Below, piece after piece: positions 1 through 10,723 of a stretch of DNA of 64,000 nt. Below the pieces are notes generated by a model. It was given only the letters and a program-made list of their open reading frames with translations. It was not told where the DNA came from and made no database searches. The DNA comes from Fusarium oxysporum f. sp. lycopersici 4287 (Eukaryota > Ascomycota > Sordariomycetes > Hypocreales > Nectriaceae). The stretch covers positions 1,038,259-1,102,258 of the forward strand of contig NC_031000.1 of NCBI RefSeq assembly GCF_000149955.1. The letters run 5' to 3'. How positions within the stretch are numbered: the stretch's first letter is position 1; every line of letters begins with the position of its first letter. Made by a program: the position numbers and the translations under genes.

Positions 1-1745
1 GTTCGGAAGAAGTTCTTTCGTGGTCATTGGAGTGAGGGAAGGCTTTCCCCCTTGAATTCTAAAATGACTCGTGATCTTATCCACGAATGACGATTGCGAC
101 AGCCAAATCAGACGTTGGTTTCGGTCGCGAATAATCTCAATTCCAAGAAACCACTGTAGCGTATCTCCTCCAGAGAGTTGGTATTTTTCTCGAAGCTTGC
201 CTATTGTCCATTCGACCGATTTTTGATTGGTCTTCTCGTAGGCAACAATGAGGTCGTCCACATAGAAGAATATCAATATTCCTCCTTTCGAGAGACAGCA
301 TGGCTCATGAGGTACAGACTTGAACCCAATGTTCGTAAGGGTGGTGGTTAGTTCTTTTTGCCAAAGTAGTGGTGACTGGCGCAAGCCGTATAGTGCTTTC
401 TGAAGTTTGAGAACCAGGCCAGGCTTTCGGTAGCCTCCGGGCATCCGCATGTAGACGTCCTGTTTCAGTTCAGCATTGACAAAGGCGTTGACGACATCAT
501 ACTGGAGAAGTTCTAAATCAAAGCGAGCAGCTATAGCCATGAGTGTTCGGAAAGATCTGCCGGCAAGTGTGGATGCATAGGTATCCTCGTGTGTCGACTT
601 GGCCTGTTGATCGCCTCGTACAACGAGCCGGGCCTTGCACTTGGTGAACCATCCGTGCTTGTCGAACTTGTACACATAAACCCACATGCAGTCCAGGAGT
701 TCCTTACCTGCGGCTTCTTCTCTCTGAACCTCACGCCAGGAGCGCATTTCTTTATGGCTTTCAAGATGAGTCTTTTCTGCCTCGCGGAATAGGTCACCTA
801 GTGGATGGTTCTTGAGGTCTTTATGCCTTTTTGGCAATATTGGCATGTCTCGTCGGTGTATTCGGCGTTGGCCGTCACCTAAGTCTGTCAGCTTTGCAGA
901 TTGTGTTTTGCGATTGGGAGAATCCATCAGCTTAGTAGATTTCCCATGGCTTCCCGTAGACTGAGGTTCTCTGCTATCAGGGTGGCAGCTGGCCGAGCTC
1001 GCCTGCTTCTCGAGCTTCCGCTTACTCACCACCTTGCCATTCCAGGTCCCTTTCACAGATGCGAGTCGACCGGCATTAAATGCGGCCTCCCAGTAACTGC
1101 TCGGAGTTGAAATGACACGAGAGGCTCCATTTGCGCCGTCTCGTCCCGGGGAAGTGCCAGCGCTAGGTGGGACATGCACCATCTTGGCAGCTCGTAACTG
1201 AGGGGGGTTTTCCCCCTCCTTCCTCACGGGAGGTTCTCTGATAGTAGCGACCAGAAGGGCAGCAGGCCGTAGAGGGCAAGTCTCCGGGGTCAGGTAGGGA
1301 GTGAATCGAGCGGTCGTGTAGGGGTGATCAGTCCCGTCAGGCTCTTCTCGATTGCGATCTCCTACGACTAGTGTCCTGCCAGTCTCACCCTGCGTAATCG
1401 TGAGATCACGTTCAAACCCTCTATGTGGATAACTTGCAGCCTCCCGCTCAAACGCTAGTCCTTCAGGCAAGGCGCTTAATTCCTCGTCTTCTTCTTGGGT
1501 AGAAGCATCCAGATTGATGCTAGATCCCTGTGGGACCTCTGCATCAGTGAGATGCTGAATAAGTTCTTCCTCGTTTAGTTCTTTTAAATCATCCTTGAGG
1601 TGTTGGACATCCCCAGAGAACGTCTCCTTCTCGTTGAAGATCACGTCTCTAGTGGAGATGACCTTGTTGGTCAACGGATTCCAGACCCTGTAGATGTTTG
1701 TCGAGTTATACCCGACCAGGTATCCTATCCACCCTCGGGATTGAG
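1..1745 (-). pseudogene. copia Pol, integrase C-terminus and reverse transcriptase, frame-shifted and cut by window edge
   Basis: The frame continuing from the integrase is open from about 1745 to position 1. It first reads the integrase C-terminal part (GYLVGYNSTNIYRVWNP), then a linker rich in charged and proline residues, then the RT domain. RT landmarks are WVYVYKFDKHG and KARLVVRG in the fingers, DVVNAFVNAEL with a catalytic aspartate, the MPGGYRKPG and LYGLRQSP motifs, and the YVDDL catalytic box encoded around 240-275. It has no ATG of its own because it is the downstream part of Pol. RNase H lies beyond the left edge. Confidence 0.85.
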
Positions 1746-3062
1746 TCGTTGTCGCCGATTCTTCTTTTTCAAAGCATCGGTCGTCATCGCAAAGGCTTTA
1801 CAGCCATACACGCGTAGGTGTGTTTGATCGGGCTTACGCTCCGTGACAACCACGCCGTCCCTAAAGGCAAAGTAAGTGTAGAAACGCTCATATGGCGTCT
1901 TCCAATTGTAGATATACTTGGGTGTCCTATTGTATAGGTATACGGCAGCACGCCAGATCTCAACCCAAAGGAACGAAGGCAGCTTTGCTCCGATTCTCAT
2001 CGCGCGAGCTTTCTCCTTGATCACACCCCCCGAGCGCTCTGCGCCGCCATTTTGACTTTGGGCATATGGCGCGGAGGGCTCTAGGCGCATCCCGTTTTTG
2101 ATACTGAGGAAGTCACTTACCTGGTGACTATCCGGGATCTCGTTATCACACTCGATGACTTCGGGCCTACACTGGAGTTGTCGCTCTAGTGTTCTGAGTA
2201 GATGCTCAAGTGCACCGATAAGCGTTGGTGCAGTTCGATCGGGAAGATAATAGTCCCAGATATAGCCAGAGTAACGGTCGGTGACCAGCATAGCTGAAGT
2301 GTAGCCTGGATCCCCACTCATGTCGTGGAAATCAATAGCGAGTCGGATTCCAGCCTTCTCAGGTGGAACTCGTCTTTGTCGACGGACTTGGCGCTTCACC
2401 TTCGCCATTCCACAAGCATCACACTCAACCGTGGAGATCCCTCTGATCTTCACCCCCCGACATTGGCCCACGAGGTGCTTGAGTGCTTCAGGCCCTGGGT
2501 GTCCAAGTCGAAGGTGCCAAAAGGTTTCGTCTCCACTGCGAGGAGGGCGTTTAGTCCACGAATCATACTGTTTCCGTTTGGCTAGGAATGCCGCTGCCGT
2601 TGTTGATTTGTCGATATACTCCAGTACGTACTGGTCGAAATGATCCGTCAATGTGCAGAGGATTGAATCATCTTTCCTGCGGATTTGGTTGTTGTTCCCT
2701 TTGGTATCCCAGTAGTAGCCCCTTTTCCGCAACTGGCGGTATGACACAATATTGCATGCAAAGTTTATGCAATGAGCTACATCTCGCAATCTGAGAAGAG
2801 AGGGTCCTTGAGGTCCTCGAACGCGAATATCCACGTTCCCGTACCCGTGAATGGCCACTGGTGACTCCCCTGCGTAGACGAAGTCTCCAGACGGCGCCGG
2901 TCGGTAGTTGAGGAACCTGCATACTTCATTGAAGATATGGATTGTCGATCCAGAGTCAAGGATGGCAGAATGTCTGAGAGGGTAGGGGGCACAGTTGAAG
3001 GCTGCGATAAAGTTGTGCATCACTAGGTAGCTTGCCTTGACGTGTGCCATACCCCGCCCAAG
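1725..3062 (-). CDS. copia Pol, protease and integrase part
   Basis: This is in the same frame as the upstream Gag ORF; the first ATG is at 3050. An aspartic-protease motif ILDSGST lies near residue 30. A GAG-pre-integrase zinc finger follows (H in HLRLGH, then CDACG) near residues 178-215. The integrase core has its catalytic acidic residues visible: D in AIDFHDMSGD, D in VIECDNE and E in GGAERSGG. The frame closes at TAG near 1725, after RLNPEGG. One base of frame change there restores the conserved GWIGYLVGY continuation of copia integrases, so the stop reflects a one-base deletion or a -1 shift. Sequence quality looks good on both sides. Confidence 0.88.
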   Translation of the reverse strand, partial: LGRGMAHVKASYLVMHNFIAAFNCAPYPLRHSAILDSGSTIHIFNEVCRFLNYRPAPSGDFVYAGESPVAIHGYGNVDIRVRGPQGPSLLRLRDVAHCINFACNIVSYRQLRKRGYYWDTKGNNNQIRRKDDSILCTLTDHFDQYVLEYIDKSTTAAAFLAKRKQYDSWTKRPPRSGDETFWHLRLGHPGPEALKHLVGQCRGVKIRGISTVECDACGMAKVKRQVRRQRRVPPEKAGIRLAIDFHDMSGDPGYTSAMLVTDRYSGYIWDYYLPDRTAPTLIGALEHLLRTLERQLQCRPEVIECDNEIPDSHQVSDFLSIKNGMRLEPSAPYAQSQNGGAERSGGVIKEKARAMRIGAKLPSFLWVEIWRAAVYLYNRTPKYIYNWKTPYERFYTYFAFRDGVVVTERKPDQTHLRVYGCKAFAMTTDALKKKNRRQRLNPEGG

Positions 3063-4304
3063 TCACTCGTCCTGAGTGGTTCTGTCTCTACTTTTGGACA
3101 ATCGTTTGACTTCCTCCGCCAAACCAGTATCGTTCTTGAGACGGTCATTTATTAATCGTTGTATCGCTTGGTTGGGCTCCCATCCTTCGGCTTTCTGGGC
3201 TGGGAATAAGTACCAGCAGCCTCTCCAGTCATGGAAACCCAAACATCCTCGACAAGTAGGGCCGTCCGGGTTCGGATTGACGGTCGTCTCTGCTCGTTTT
3301 CGTTTTGTTGATACTCCTCTTCCGCCGCCTCGTGCTCTACGCCCACGGCCTTGGCCTCGCGTATCTCGATGTGCATAGGATGTTTCGTCCGTCGCCCAAT
3401 CTGAGGCGTCTCCTTGGACTTCAATAGTGTCATTATCGCGGTCTGTGATTTCAGGTCTGTCGTTCCTGGATGCAGCGCCGTATGTGGCTGCGAATGCGCC
3501 TCTCTTGATTCCTGACGGCCTTCCGCTAGCGTTGGCCATTTTGGCTTCGTATCGAATGTCGGCAGCGACCTCTCGATAGTTGAGGGAATTGTTGAGGATT
3601 TGAGGACGTCGGTGTTGTCGGAAAGTAGATGCCCAGCTGGGGAGGACGTGATACATTGCTCGGTTCAGGTCTTCCGCCCAGCATTGCGCGTCGAGGGCAT
3701 CGGGGACTTTCTTGCTGATCGCTTCGGCCATGGTCGTCTCCCACTCCGTGACCCACTCGTTGAGTTTGTTGATCTTCGGGGCTGTATGTACGGCTTTGTG
3801 GTACTTGTCGCGCGCTTCGGGTCGAAGGCGTTCGTTGTATACCGCTCCAGATCTTCGTAGCTCCTGATACCACTTGTCTAATCGGTCTCCCGTGACGCAG
3901 GATGTTTTCTGATACGTGGCCGAGACCGTCTTGAGGACAAACTCGACCAGCTTCTGCTCCTGTTTCTTCGTCTCTCTATACGCCGTTTCTTTCAGAGAGT
4001 AGATCCTGATATCATGCTCGTATTCCGCTCTTCCTTCAGACGTCAACTCTCCGATTCGCCGGGGCGGTACGTAATCTGAGCTGGGCGTCATTGTGCCACT
4101 ATCGGGATCGTCCGGATCTGCTTGTCTGGGGTAGTCTCGGATTTCTGGAAGTTCTGGTCGCTGAGGCCATCGGATACGATCGGTTGGATCAATATACTGC
4201 CACAGGTCGTAGGCGTGCGCCAGTTTCTTGAATTCGTTGGACCAGGAGTCCCAATCCTCCGGAGACGCGTAGCTAATGGTCCTCTCGGCGTGTTTGGCCG
4301 ACAT
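3063..4304 (-). CDS. Gag-like capsid/nucleocapsid protein of copia element
   Basis: A 413-residue open frame starts at an ATG whose first base is 4304. The middle (about residues 50-260) resembles the UBN2/Gag-polypeptide region of copia elements: charged, helical and tryptophan-rich. A basic RGRGRRARGGGRG tract near residues 320-335 precedes a CX2CX3HX4C knuckle (CRGCLGFHDWRGC) near residue 365, suited to RNA binding during particle assembly. It ends in TGA at 3065-3063, directly followed by CTT. The pol frame continues in the same phase, so Gag-Pol could arise by stop readthrough; alternatively the stop is a mutation. Not similar to any host gene I recognise. Confidence 0.85.
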   Translation of the reverse strand: MSAKHAERTISYASPEDWDSWSNEFKKLAHAYDLWQYIDPTDRIRWPQRPELPEIRDYPRQADPDDPDSGTMTPSSDYVPPRRIGELTSEGRAEYEHDIRIYSLKETAYRETKKQEQKLVEFVLKTVSATYQKTSCVTGDRLDKWYQELRRSGAVYNERLRPEARDKYHKAVHTAPKINKLNEWVTEWETTMAEAISKKVPDALDAQCWAEDLNRAMYHVLPSWASTFRQHRRPQILNNSLNYREVAADIRYEAKMANASGRPSGIKRGAFAATYGAASRNDRPEITDRDNDTIEVQGDASDWATDETSYAHRDTRGQGRGRRARGGGRGVSTKRKRAETTVNPNPDGPTCRGCLGFHDWRGCWYLFPAQKAEGWEPNQAIQRLINDRLKNDTGLAEEVKRLSKSRDRTTQDE

Positions 4305-4435
4305 GGTGATAGAATGAACCGAAAGTCGTATGCATTTGGGTGCGCGGGTCGCTGAGATGCAATTGAGACTCTTAATTGTTAGACATTACGTGTATTCGGT
4401 TCATTGATGTGAATTGGTGTATTCATCTTGTGTTC

Positions 4436-4526
4436 TGTTGAAATCTACCCCTTAGAGGTTTTACCATTTCGGCTGTAATCTTAAAGTATCCCTGCTTGCA
4501 CGTGAGACCCCAGCACCTGTTCAACA
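4436..4526 (-). repeat. possible 5' LTR remnant of the copia element
   Basis: On the minus strand this 91-bp stretch begins TGTTGAA and ends TTCAACA, a perfect 7-bp terminal inverted repeat of the TG...CA type expected for an LTR. It sits at the correct, gag-proximal side. It is very short for a copia LTR, and no clear primer-binding site follows. The partner LTR is outside the window, so identity cannot be tested here. Confidence 0.3.
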
Positions 4527-4529
4527 GTA

Positions 4530-4957
4530 ACGTGGTTGATAAGTATGTGTCCCAAACAAGTATGTGTCCCACTTGAATTTATATCTTAAAAGTTGGATTT
4601 AAAAAACTAATATAAAATTAAAGCTAACCCTAAAATAGCTAAAATTTAAAAGTTATATATTTAACTCTATAAGAAAGCTATATTGTTAATAAAATAATTC
4701 TAGCTAATTTATTTATAGCTAGTATATAAAGAAGCTTATTCACACTGTATAATTAAGCTTTACTATATAAAATAAAATAGCTAAAAACCTTAAAGAAATA
4801 TTTTTATAAATAAATAGCTATAGTTTATAAGAATATATTTTTATAGGATTTTTAGCTATTTTATTTAAGGTAGCTAGATGTTATAGGGTAGGCTATTTTT
4901 AGTTGCACAGTGTGGTGGGACACATACTTGTTTGGGACACATGCTTATCAACCACGT
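4530..4957. mobile_element. MITE of the pogo family, copy 1
   Basis: A 428-bp non-coding AT-rich element is flanked by TA (4528-4529 and 4958-4959), the usual Tc1/mariner/pogo target duplication. Both tips read ACGTGGTTGATAAG inward, followed by two copies of a 17-bp direct repeat with core TATGTGTCCCA (one right-hand copy starts CATG). The tip is identical to that of the autonomous pogo element 200 bp away at 5153-7002, so that transposase family could mobilise it. The interior is homologous to the MITE at 58821-59241 and not to the transposase genes. Confidence 0.85.
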
Positions 4958-5152
4958 TATCTCTCTATATAAAGATTAACTTAAAATGCTACGTCAAGAC
5001 TACAGTCTATATGTTATAGGCCTAAATACCTATTTAGCAGCTTATTAACTTAATAGTTCCTTTAATAGGTATAATAAGTTATTTATAAGAAGGATATATG
5101 AACAGTTCAATACTTTAATTATGGTTAACTTATAGTAATATAACGTGGTTGA

Positions 5153-7002
5153 TAAGTGAGTGGGTCAGACAAGTGAGTGAGTCAAAAACCCCTCATCCTA
5201 CAACATTACCATCTAATCAAATACTTCTCAACCACCAAGCATGCCTCAATCATCAAATGAAGCTAGAATCCTTCTTGCACTTCAAGCCCTTCAAAATAAC
5301 CCAAAACTAAGTCTCCGACGTGCCTCAACTATATATCAGGTTTCTTTTGAGACCTTACGCCGCCGCCATAATGGCATTCAATCACGACGCGATTGTATCC
5401 CAAAGTCACGGAAACTATCTGATCTAGAGGAACAGATAATAGTCCAATTCATTCTTGACCTAGATTCGCGAGGATTTCCCTCGCGATTGCGTTTTGTGGA
5501 AGAAATGGCTAATTCTCTGCTTGCTGACCGCGATGCGTCACCTGTCGGCAAGCGCTGGGCTCATAACTTCGTCAAGCGACAACCAGAGCTAAAGACGCGG
5601 TTATTTCGGAAATATGACTACCAGAGAGCTAAATGCGAAGATCCATCGATTATTCGTGGCTGGTTTAGGCTCGTACAGAACACAATCGCAAAGTATGGTA
5701 TCCGATCAGATGATATCTGGAACTTTGATGAGACTGGCTTTATGATGGGCATCATTATGGCCGGAATGGTCGTCACCGGTTCAGAAAGGCAAGGAAGACC
5801 AAAATCAGTCCAGCCTGGAAACCGGGAATGGATTACTGTAATCCAGGCGATTAATGCAGAAGGTCAATCGATCGCGCCGTTTATCATTGGTGCAGGCCAA
5901 TATCACCTTGCCAATTGGTACCGAGAATGCGACCTCCCGGGCGATTGGGTTATTGCAACGAGCCAAAATGGATGGACAAATAACCAGCTAGGCCTTGAGT
6001 GGCTAAAGCACTTTGATCGGTCTACAACTAAGCGATCGGTTGGTTCCTATCGTCTTCTGATCCTTGATGGCCACGAAAGCCACCACTCCGCCGATTTCGA
6101 GAGATATTGCAAGGAGAACAAGGTTATCACGCTCTGTATGCCTGCTCATGCATCTCACCTACTCCAGCCTCTTGATGTTGGGTGTTTTGCAGTACTGAAA
6201 AAGGCATATGGTCGAGAAATAGAGCATCTGATCAGATGCTCTATAACCCATATTTCTAAGACCGAATTCTTTTCCGCCTTTTATGCCGCATTTAAAGCCA
6301 CTTTTACTGAAAGCAATATCCAGGGAGGTTTTAGAGGAGCTGGGCTTGCTCCTTTTGACCCAGAAAATGTAATCTCAAAGCTTGATGTACAGCTACGGAC
6401 TCCAACGCCTCCCGAGGAGGCTGCTAAACCATCGACCTCTTGGACTTCAAAGACCCCAAAGACGGCAATTGAGGCCCAATCTCAGTCTGAATACCTTGAA
6501 AGGTGAATCAGAAGGCATAAGAGCAGCTCCCCAGAGTCAATAATTGAAGCTTTAAAGTCAAATACTAAAGCAACAAAGGCAGTTATGCATGAGGTTGTCT
6601 TATTGAGGAGTGAGCTCCGAAATCTTCGAGATGCAAATGAGATACTAAGCCGGCGCCGAACGACAAAAAGGACTAGATTACAGCAAGGAGGGGCGATGAC
6701 TGTACAGGAAGCATCACAAGTAATTGATCAGATGGATGTTGATACACAGCTAGTGAGGGAATCATCGAGAAGTGGTAATCAAGCAAGGTCGATGCGACCG
6801 GGTATTCGGCGTTGTGGGGTATGCGGCAAAGCCGGCCATAATGTAAGGACCTGTCAGGTAGTTATTGAGACCCCTGGGGAAGAGTATAGTGAGTGATTTT
6901 AATTGATCAGATAGTTTATGTTGTTTTTAAATGGATTGAAAGTATAAAGGTTGAGATTTTTGACTCGCTCACTTGTCTGACCCACTCACTTATCAACCAC
7001 GT
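5153..7002 (+). mobile_element. pogo/Fot1-type DNA transposon A, near intact
   Basis: A 1850-bp element is flanked by TA duplications at 5151-5152 and 7003-7004. Its terminal inverted repeats of about 43 bp are almost identical. Each has the tip ACGTGGTTGATAAG, then a 17-bp direct repeat pair with core TGAGTGGGTCA / TGAGTGAGTCA. One transposase gene fills the interior. The size and organisation match Fot1/pogo-class elements of ascomycetes. Confidence 0.93.
5241..6896 (+). pseudogene. pogo-type transposase with one internal stop
   Basis: The reading frame begins MPQSSNEARILLALQALQ, with an N-terminal psq-type helix-turn-helix (residues about 5-50). A CENP-B-type DNA-binding domain (about 60-130, KRWAHNFVKRQ) and a DDE_1 catalytic core follow. 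The three catalytic aspartates lie in NFDETGF, LILDGHESH and LQPLDVGCF. The frame closes at TGA (6504-6506) after EYLER, where sister copies have an arginine codon. It continues in the same frame to 6896 with a coiled-coil-like stretch and a CCHC knuckle, CGVCGKAGHNVRTC. The product is therefore either truncated to 421 residues without the knuckle, or made by readthrough. One substitution separates it from an intact gene of about 551 residues. Confidence 0.9.
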
Positions 7003-7729
7003 TATGTGGAGAAGTACCTTTAGTTTTATCTATTTTGATTGGTTTGATACCCCTGTCGTGACCCCGCCTAAGGGCTGTGGCACTCAAAGGATAGTAAAAA
7101 TATAGTGACTTATTATAGCCTTATGCTACTTAAAGAGACAATATTAGCCTGTATATAGCAAATGCTACTACATCTTGTGGTTAGGTATACGAGTTCCACC
7201 TTTATTACCCTGGGGGCTGTATCAGAGGTGCTCCAGGAAGATGTGGGGTGTCGCGTCGGCGCGGGACCATAAGCGCTGCCTTTATTTCTGGGTCATTAGT
7301 CTATTATTATCCGCCGGAACACTGGTCCACGCCCCGGCCTTTTCACCTCGGTCGTTTAAATGCCATGCCATATATGCGAGGTGAATCGGGGAGTGGGAAA
7401 TAGGATCAAAGCATATGTGTTCAGTAGGACAAACCTCTAATGCTCGGATGTAATTGGTGATGTGCAGAAACGAGGAATGCCATTTGTTAACCTACTATGC
7501 GCCCGGTTGACCTATTCTCAACAGAGAAGGTGGTCGAGCGATCGCTGTTCTAGAAACAACAAAATCCGACTATGACTCACGCGGTGAGATTCCCGACTTG
7601 GCGTCGAGATCGGTGAGGGCGAAAACTCTTCCAGAAGATATATACTTTATAGACCTGTATTTATCCTCAGGAATTGATGTCAATAGCATAGACTCGTAAG
7701 ACAAACCGTTTTCTTATTTCTGCTGTGAA
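7003..7729. other. intergenic, promoter side of the MFS gene
   Basis: No open frame with coding character, RNA gene or repeat recognised. The last 150 bp should hold the promoter and 5' leader of the transporter at 7730. Confidence 0.5.
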
Positions 7730-9446
7730 ATGGTCACTCCCAACGCAATACTCACTCCCCATTCCCCCGTCCTCGCATCCGCAGCGACAAAAGAACTAAA
7801 GGACGACGCCCCCGATGCCATAGAACTAGGCGCCCCCGTGCAAAGGCGCGAAAACACATCCATCTTCTCGCGATGGCAGAAGCGATGGATCTCCCTCATA
7901 ACCTCCTTCGCAGCCATGTTCTCGACCCTCAGCACCTTCGTCTACCTCCCCGCCCTCACCCCCATATCCCGCGACCTCAGCGTCTCCATCACGCTCATGA
8001 ACCTCACTGTCACATCCTACCTAGTGGTCGCGGGCATCGCGCCCGCGTTCATAGGCGATATTGCAGACCAGAGCGGCCGCAAACCCGTCTACATCCTCGT
8101 GTTCCTGCTCATGCTGGCGGCGAACCTGGGCATGGCGAATCTGACTAAGTGGAGCGTGCTGCTGGTGCTGAGGATGATACTGAGCGCGGGGGCTTCAGGT
8201 ACGGTGAGCGTTGCGTATGGTGTTGTTGCGGATATTACGACTGCTGGGGAGAGGGGGTCGTTTATCGGGACCATCTTTTTGTTGTAAGTGGCGGCTAACA
8301 ACCCACGATAGGGTTTGGACTAATGAGAACCCAGCACGACAATGGCGCCGAGTTTGGGGCCTGTATTGGGAGGTATACTTGCAGAGAAACTCTGCTGGCG
8401 CTGGATCTTTTGGTTCCTCTCCATCCTCACTGGAGGAACCCTCGTGATACTAGCCCTCCTTCTTCCCGAGACGCAGAGAAAGATTGTCGGAGATGGAAGT
8501 CTGCCAGCCAGAGGGATATACTGGAGTGTGGTATCCCCAAAGGCCTCAAGGTCAACTCGGCAGAGCCAAGGAGATGCCGAGCCTCGTGAAAAGAGAGGCT
8601 GCCGATTCCCCAACCCCCTTACCTGCCTCCCGGTGCTCATGGACAAGGGGTCTCTCTTCTCGATCCTGATCGGAGCCTTGCAGTATGTCAATGTGATGAC
8701 GCTGCAGACGTCGCTTGCATCGCTGAGCATCGAGGTATACAACCTGAACTACCTGCAGGCAGGCCTCATCTACATCCCCTGTGGAGTATGCTCAGCAGTG
8801 TCTGCAAAAGTCACAGGTAAACTTGAGTCGAGCACCCTAACCACAGTAGCTGATTGATAACAGGCAAGTATATCGACTGGAACTTTCGCCGAACCCGACA
8901 CAGACTAGGCGTAGAAGATGCCCGCAGCGTGGGAGACATCGAGGGCTTCCCTCTTGAACATACTCGCCTCGAAGGAGCCTACCTCCTCACGATAATATGC
9001 ACCCTAACAACAGTAGGCTACGGCCTGATCGTCGAGTTCAAAACAGTGAGATCCTAATCCTCTTATAGCCCTTCTAGAACTCACACTGCCAAGCATATAT
9101 CATCGATGCTAGCGATGCAAGCCCTAGCAGGTCTCACAGCGGGAGCCTTATTCACGGTACTCTTTCCCCTCCCTAGTCGATCCTTTTACCCGCTAATCTC
9201 GTCCCGCAGATGACAGCCACCCTCATCACAGACTACAACACACACCGCTCTGCAACAGCCCAAGCGGCGTCCAACCTCATCCGCTGCATGGGTGCAGGAG
9301 CAGGCACAGCGTCGTTCGAGCCCCTCATCCGCGCGATCGGTTCTGGTTGGGCGTTCGCGATCTACGCCATCCTGGTCCTGCTCCAGGTGCCGTTGATCTG
9401 GGGATTGAAGAGGAACGGCATGGCCTGGAGGAGCAGGAACAAGTGA
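7730..9446 (+). CDS. MFS transporter, DHA1-type drug:H+ antiporter
   Basis: Likely exons are 7730-8283, 8335-8816, 8864 to about 9035-9045, about 9069-9156 and 9210-9446. The protein starts MVTPNAILTPH and has a hydrophilic N-terminus of about 55 residues, then twelve predicted membrane spans. Family marks are DQSGRKPVYIL (the loop 2-3 motif) and the antiporter motif C region GPVLGGILAEK with WRWIFWF after it. The C-terminal spans include YNTHRSATAQAASNLIRC, typical of fungal QDR/DTR-like DHA1 carriers. It should be a plasma-membrane exporter of small toxic molecules, but no substrate can be read from the sequence. The fourth intron is uncertain: the obvious donor at 9046 leaves the wrong phase, while a donor at 9036 works with acceptors near 9068 or 9077. 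Confidence 0.85.
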
Positions 9447-9599
9447 GACGGACGACTCAGATAAGAGGGGGAAGCCCACTAATACGTAATTCGAAAAGTG
9501 GTCTCCGGGGGAGGCTGGACAGGGATGTTGCTGATGGCCTGCAATATCCACTTTAATAAATGAGCATAACAGCAGCCTCCCCCGCAAAAAGGGGCGTGA

Positions 9600-9790
9600 C
9601 AGGTCTTGTCCTCAGCGAGCACGAGCAATGAAAAATATTATATATATTAGCTAATAGTAAGTTAATACTTTTATATCTAGGATAATATATAAAATAAGAT
9701 AATTAAGAATATTAAATTTAACTTAGCTTAGCTAGGAGTATAAAGTAAATTAGTATGATTTAGTAATAAAGAAATAGGGGAATAATAATG
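9600..9790. other. AT-rich block
   Basis: About 190 bp of TA-rich sequence (ATATATATTAGCTAATAG and similar) stands between two genes of normal composition. It looks like RIP-degraded repeat debris, but no parent element is recognisable. Confidence 0.4.
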
Positions 9791-10035
9791 GACCCGCGAA
9801 CCCTTAGAGCGTGCACGGATCAGAATATGTGCATTGCGTCGCAATGTTCGCAGCAATCATTGTAGTGGGGCTCGATGTTCTATTGTGCCGATTCCGGCGG
9901 GGGCTGACTGCCGATGTCGAACCAGAGGTGATCTGAAAGCTCATAATCTCCTCTCTTCTCCCCTGAACATTGTTCCCAGACGCTCAAGTTTGGCCACAAG
10001 CTTTGGATGGGCAACAATTCCCTTCCAATGTGACA

Positions 10036-10723
10036 ATGCCCAACATGGATCCAGCCCATCGTCAAGGAGAAATTAGGGCACAATGCCAGGTATATCAACC
10101 ATTGAGCCCTCGGCAGACAAGAACGCTTCGAGTTCATCCTTCGGCCGACTCCGATGTCGAGATTGAATGCGACCTATTCACGGTAGACCTCAAGAAGAAA
10201 TCAGGCGCAACAGTTGCGGGAAGCTCCAAGAAGGCCGGGTACGAGGCATTATCGTACACTTGGGGGGATCCCGAGCCAACCAAGAGAATCTTGGTAAATG
10301 GGCTACCGTTCTGGATCTCTGCAAATCTCTTCGCGGCGTTAAGACAGCTTCGGCTCCNNNNNNNNNNNNNNNNNNNNNNNNNNNNNNNNNNNNNNNNNNN
10401 NNNNNNNNNNNNNNNNNNNNNNNNNNNNNNNNNNNNNNNNNNNNNNNNNNNNNNNNNAGTACAATCTAGCTAAACATCGCTGCCTAGTATTTGTGTCGCA
10501 TCTGGTGCGAGAGGGAGATATCATGATTCATCCGTCTGGTGCCGAGATGCCTTTCATCTTGCGGCCGGATACAGAAGCAGGACGCTTCAGCTTTCTAGGT
10601 CCAGCTATCATCGCGATGGGAGTGGTGAGGAAACTAAAGGACAGGGATATGTTCACATATGCTTTTCCTCGCCGTGGAAGTGGCTGCGATGTTGGCTCGC
10701 CCGAGAGTTTTGTGCTCATCTAA
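10036..10723 (+). CDS. HET-domain protein (heterokaryon-incompatibility type), interrupted by assembly gap
   Basis: The N-terminal part before the gap reads YQPLSPRQTRTLRV, an acidic stretch and then GYEALSYTWGD, the first block of the HET domain (PF06985). After the gap, one frame reads RCLVFVSHLVREGDIMIHPSG...MPFILRPDTEAGRFSFLGP to a stop at 10723. This resembles the usual C-terminal GD...V...PF.LRP...Y.F.G block of HET proteins. The total seen is about 190 residues, against about 600-750 for the family, so most of the protein is missing in the 100-N gap. Start chosen at the ATG at 10036; an upstream in-frame stop precedes 9970. HET proteins trigger death after non-self hyphal fusion; most paralogues have no proven role. 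Confidence 0.75.
10358..10457. other. assembly gap of 100 N
   Basis: Exactly 100 N bases, the placeholder for an unsized scaffold gap. It falls inside the HET gene, so the true distance is unknown. Confidence 0.99.

Larger units (their letters stand above)
1..4526 (-). mobile_element. Ty1/copia LTR retrotransposon, 3' part outside window
   Basis: The minus strand encodes in order a Gag-like protein, an aspartic protease, an integrase and a reverse transcriptase. PR-IN-RT is the copia (Pseudoviridae) order and differs from gypsy. The element runs off the left edge inside the RT domain, so RNase H and the 3' LTR are not visible. Coding capacity is nearly intact: the breaks seen are one in-frame TGA between gag and pol (3063-3065) and a one-base frame change near 1740. 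There is little sign of RIP, unlike much of the window, so this is probably a recent insertion. The right boundary is a tentative LTR fragment at 4436-4526. Confidence 0.9.

Noticed and set aside
2320..2643. Plus-strand open frames inside the copia pol region
   Set aside because: Antisense shadows of the integrase gene; no family features.
8320..8742. Minus-strand frame opposite the DHA1 transporter
   Set aside because: Antisense shadow of a gene with clear transporter motifs.
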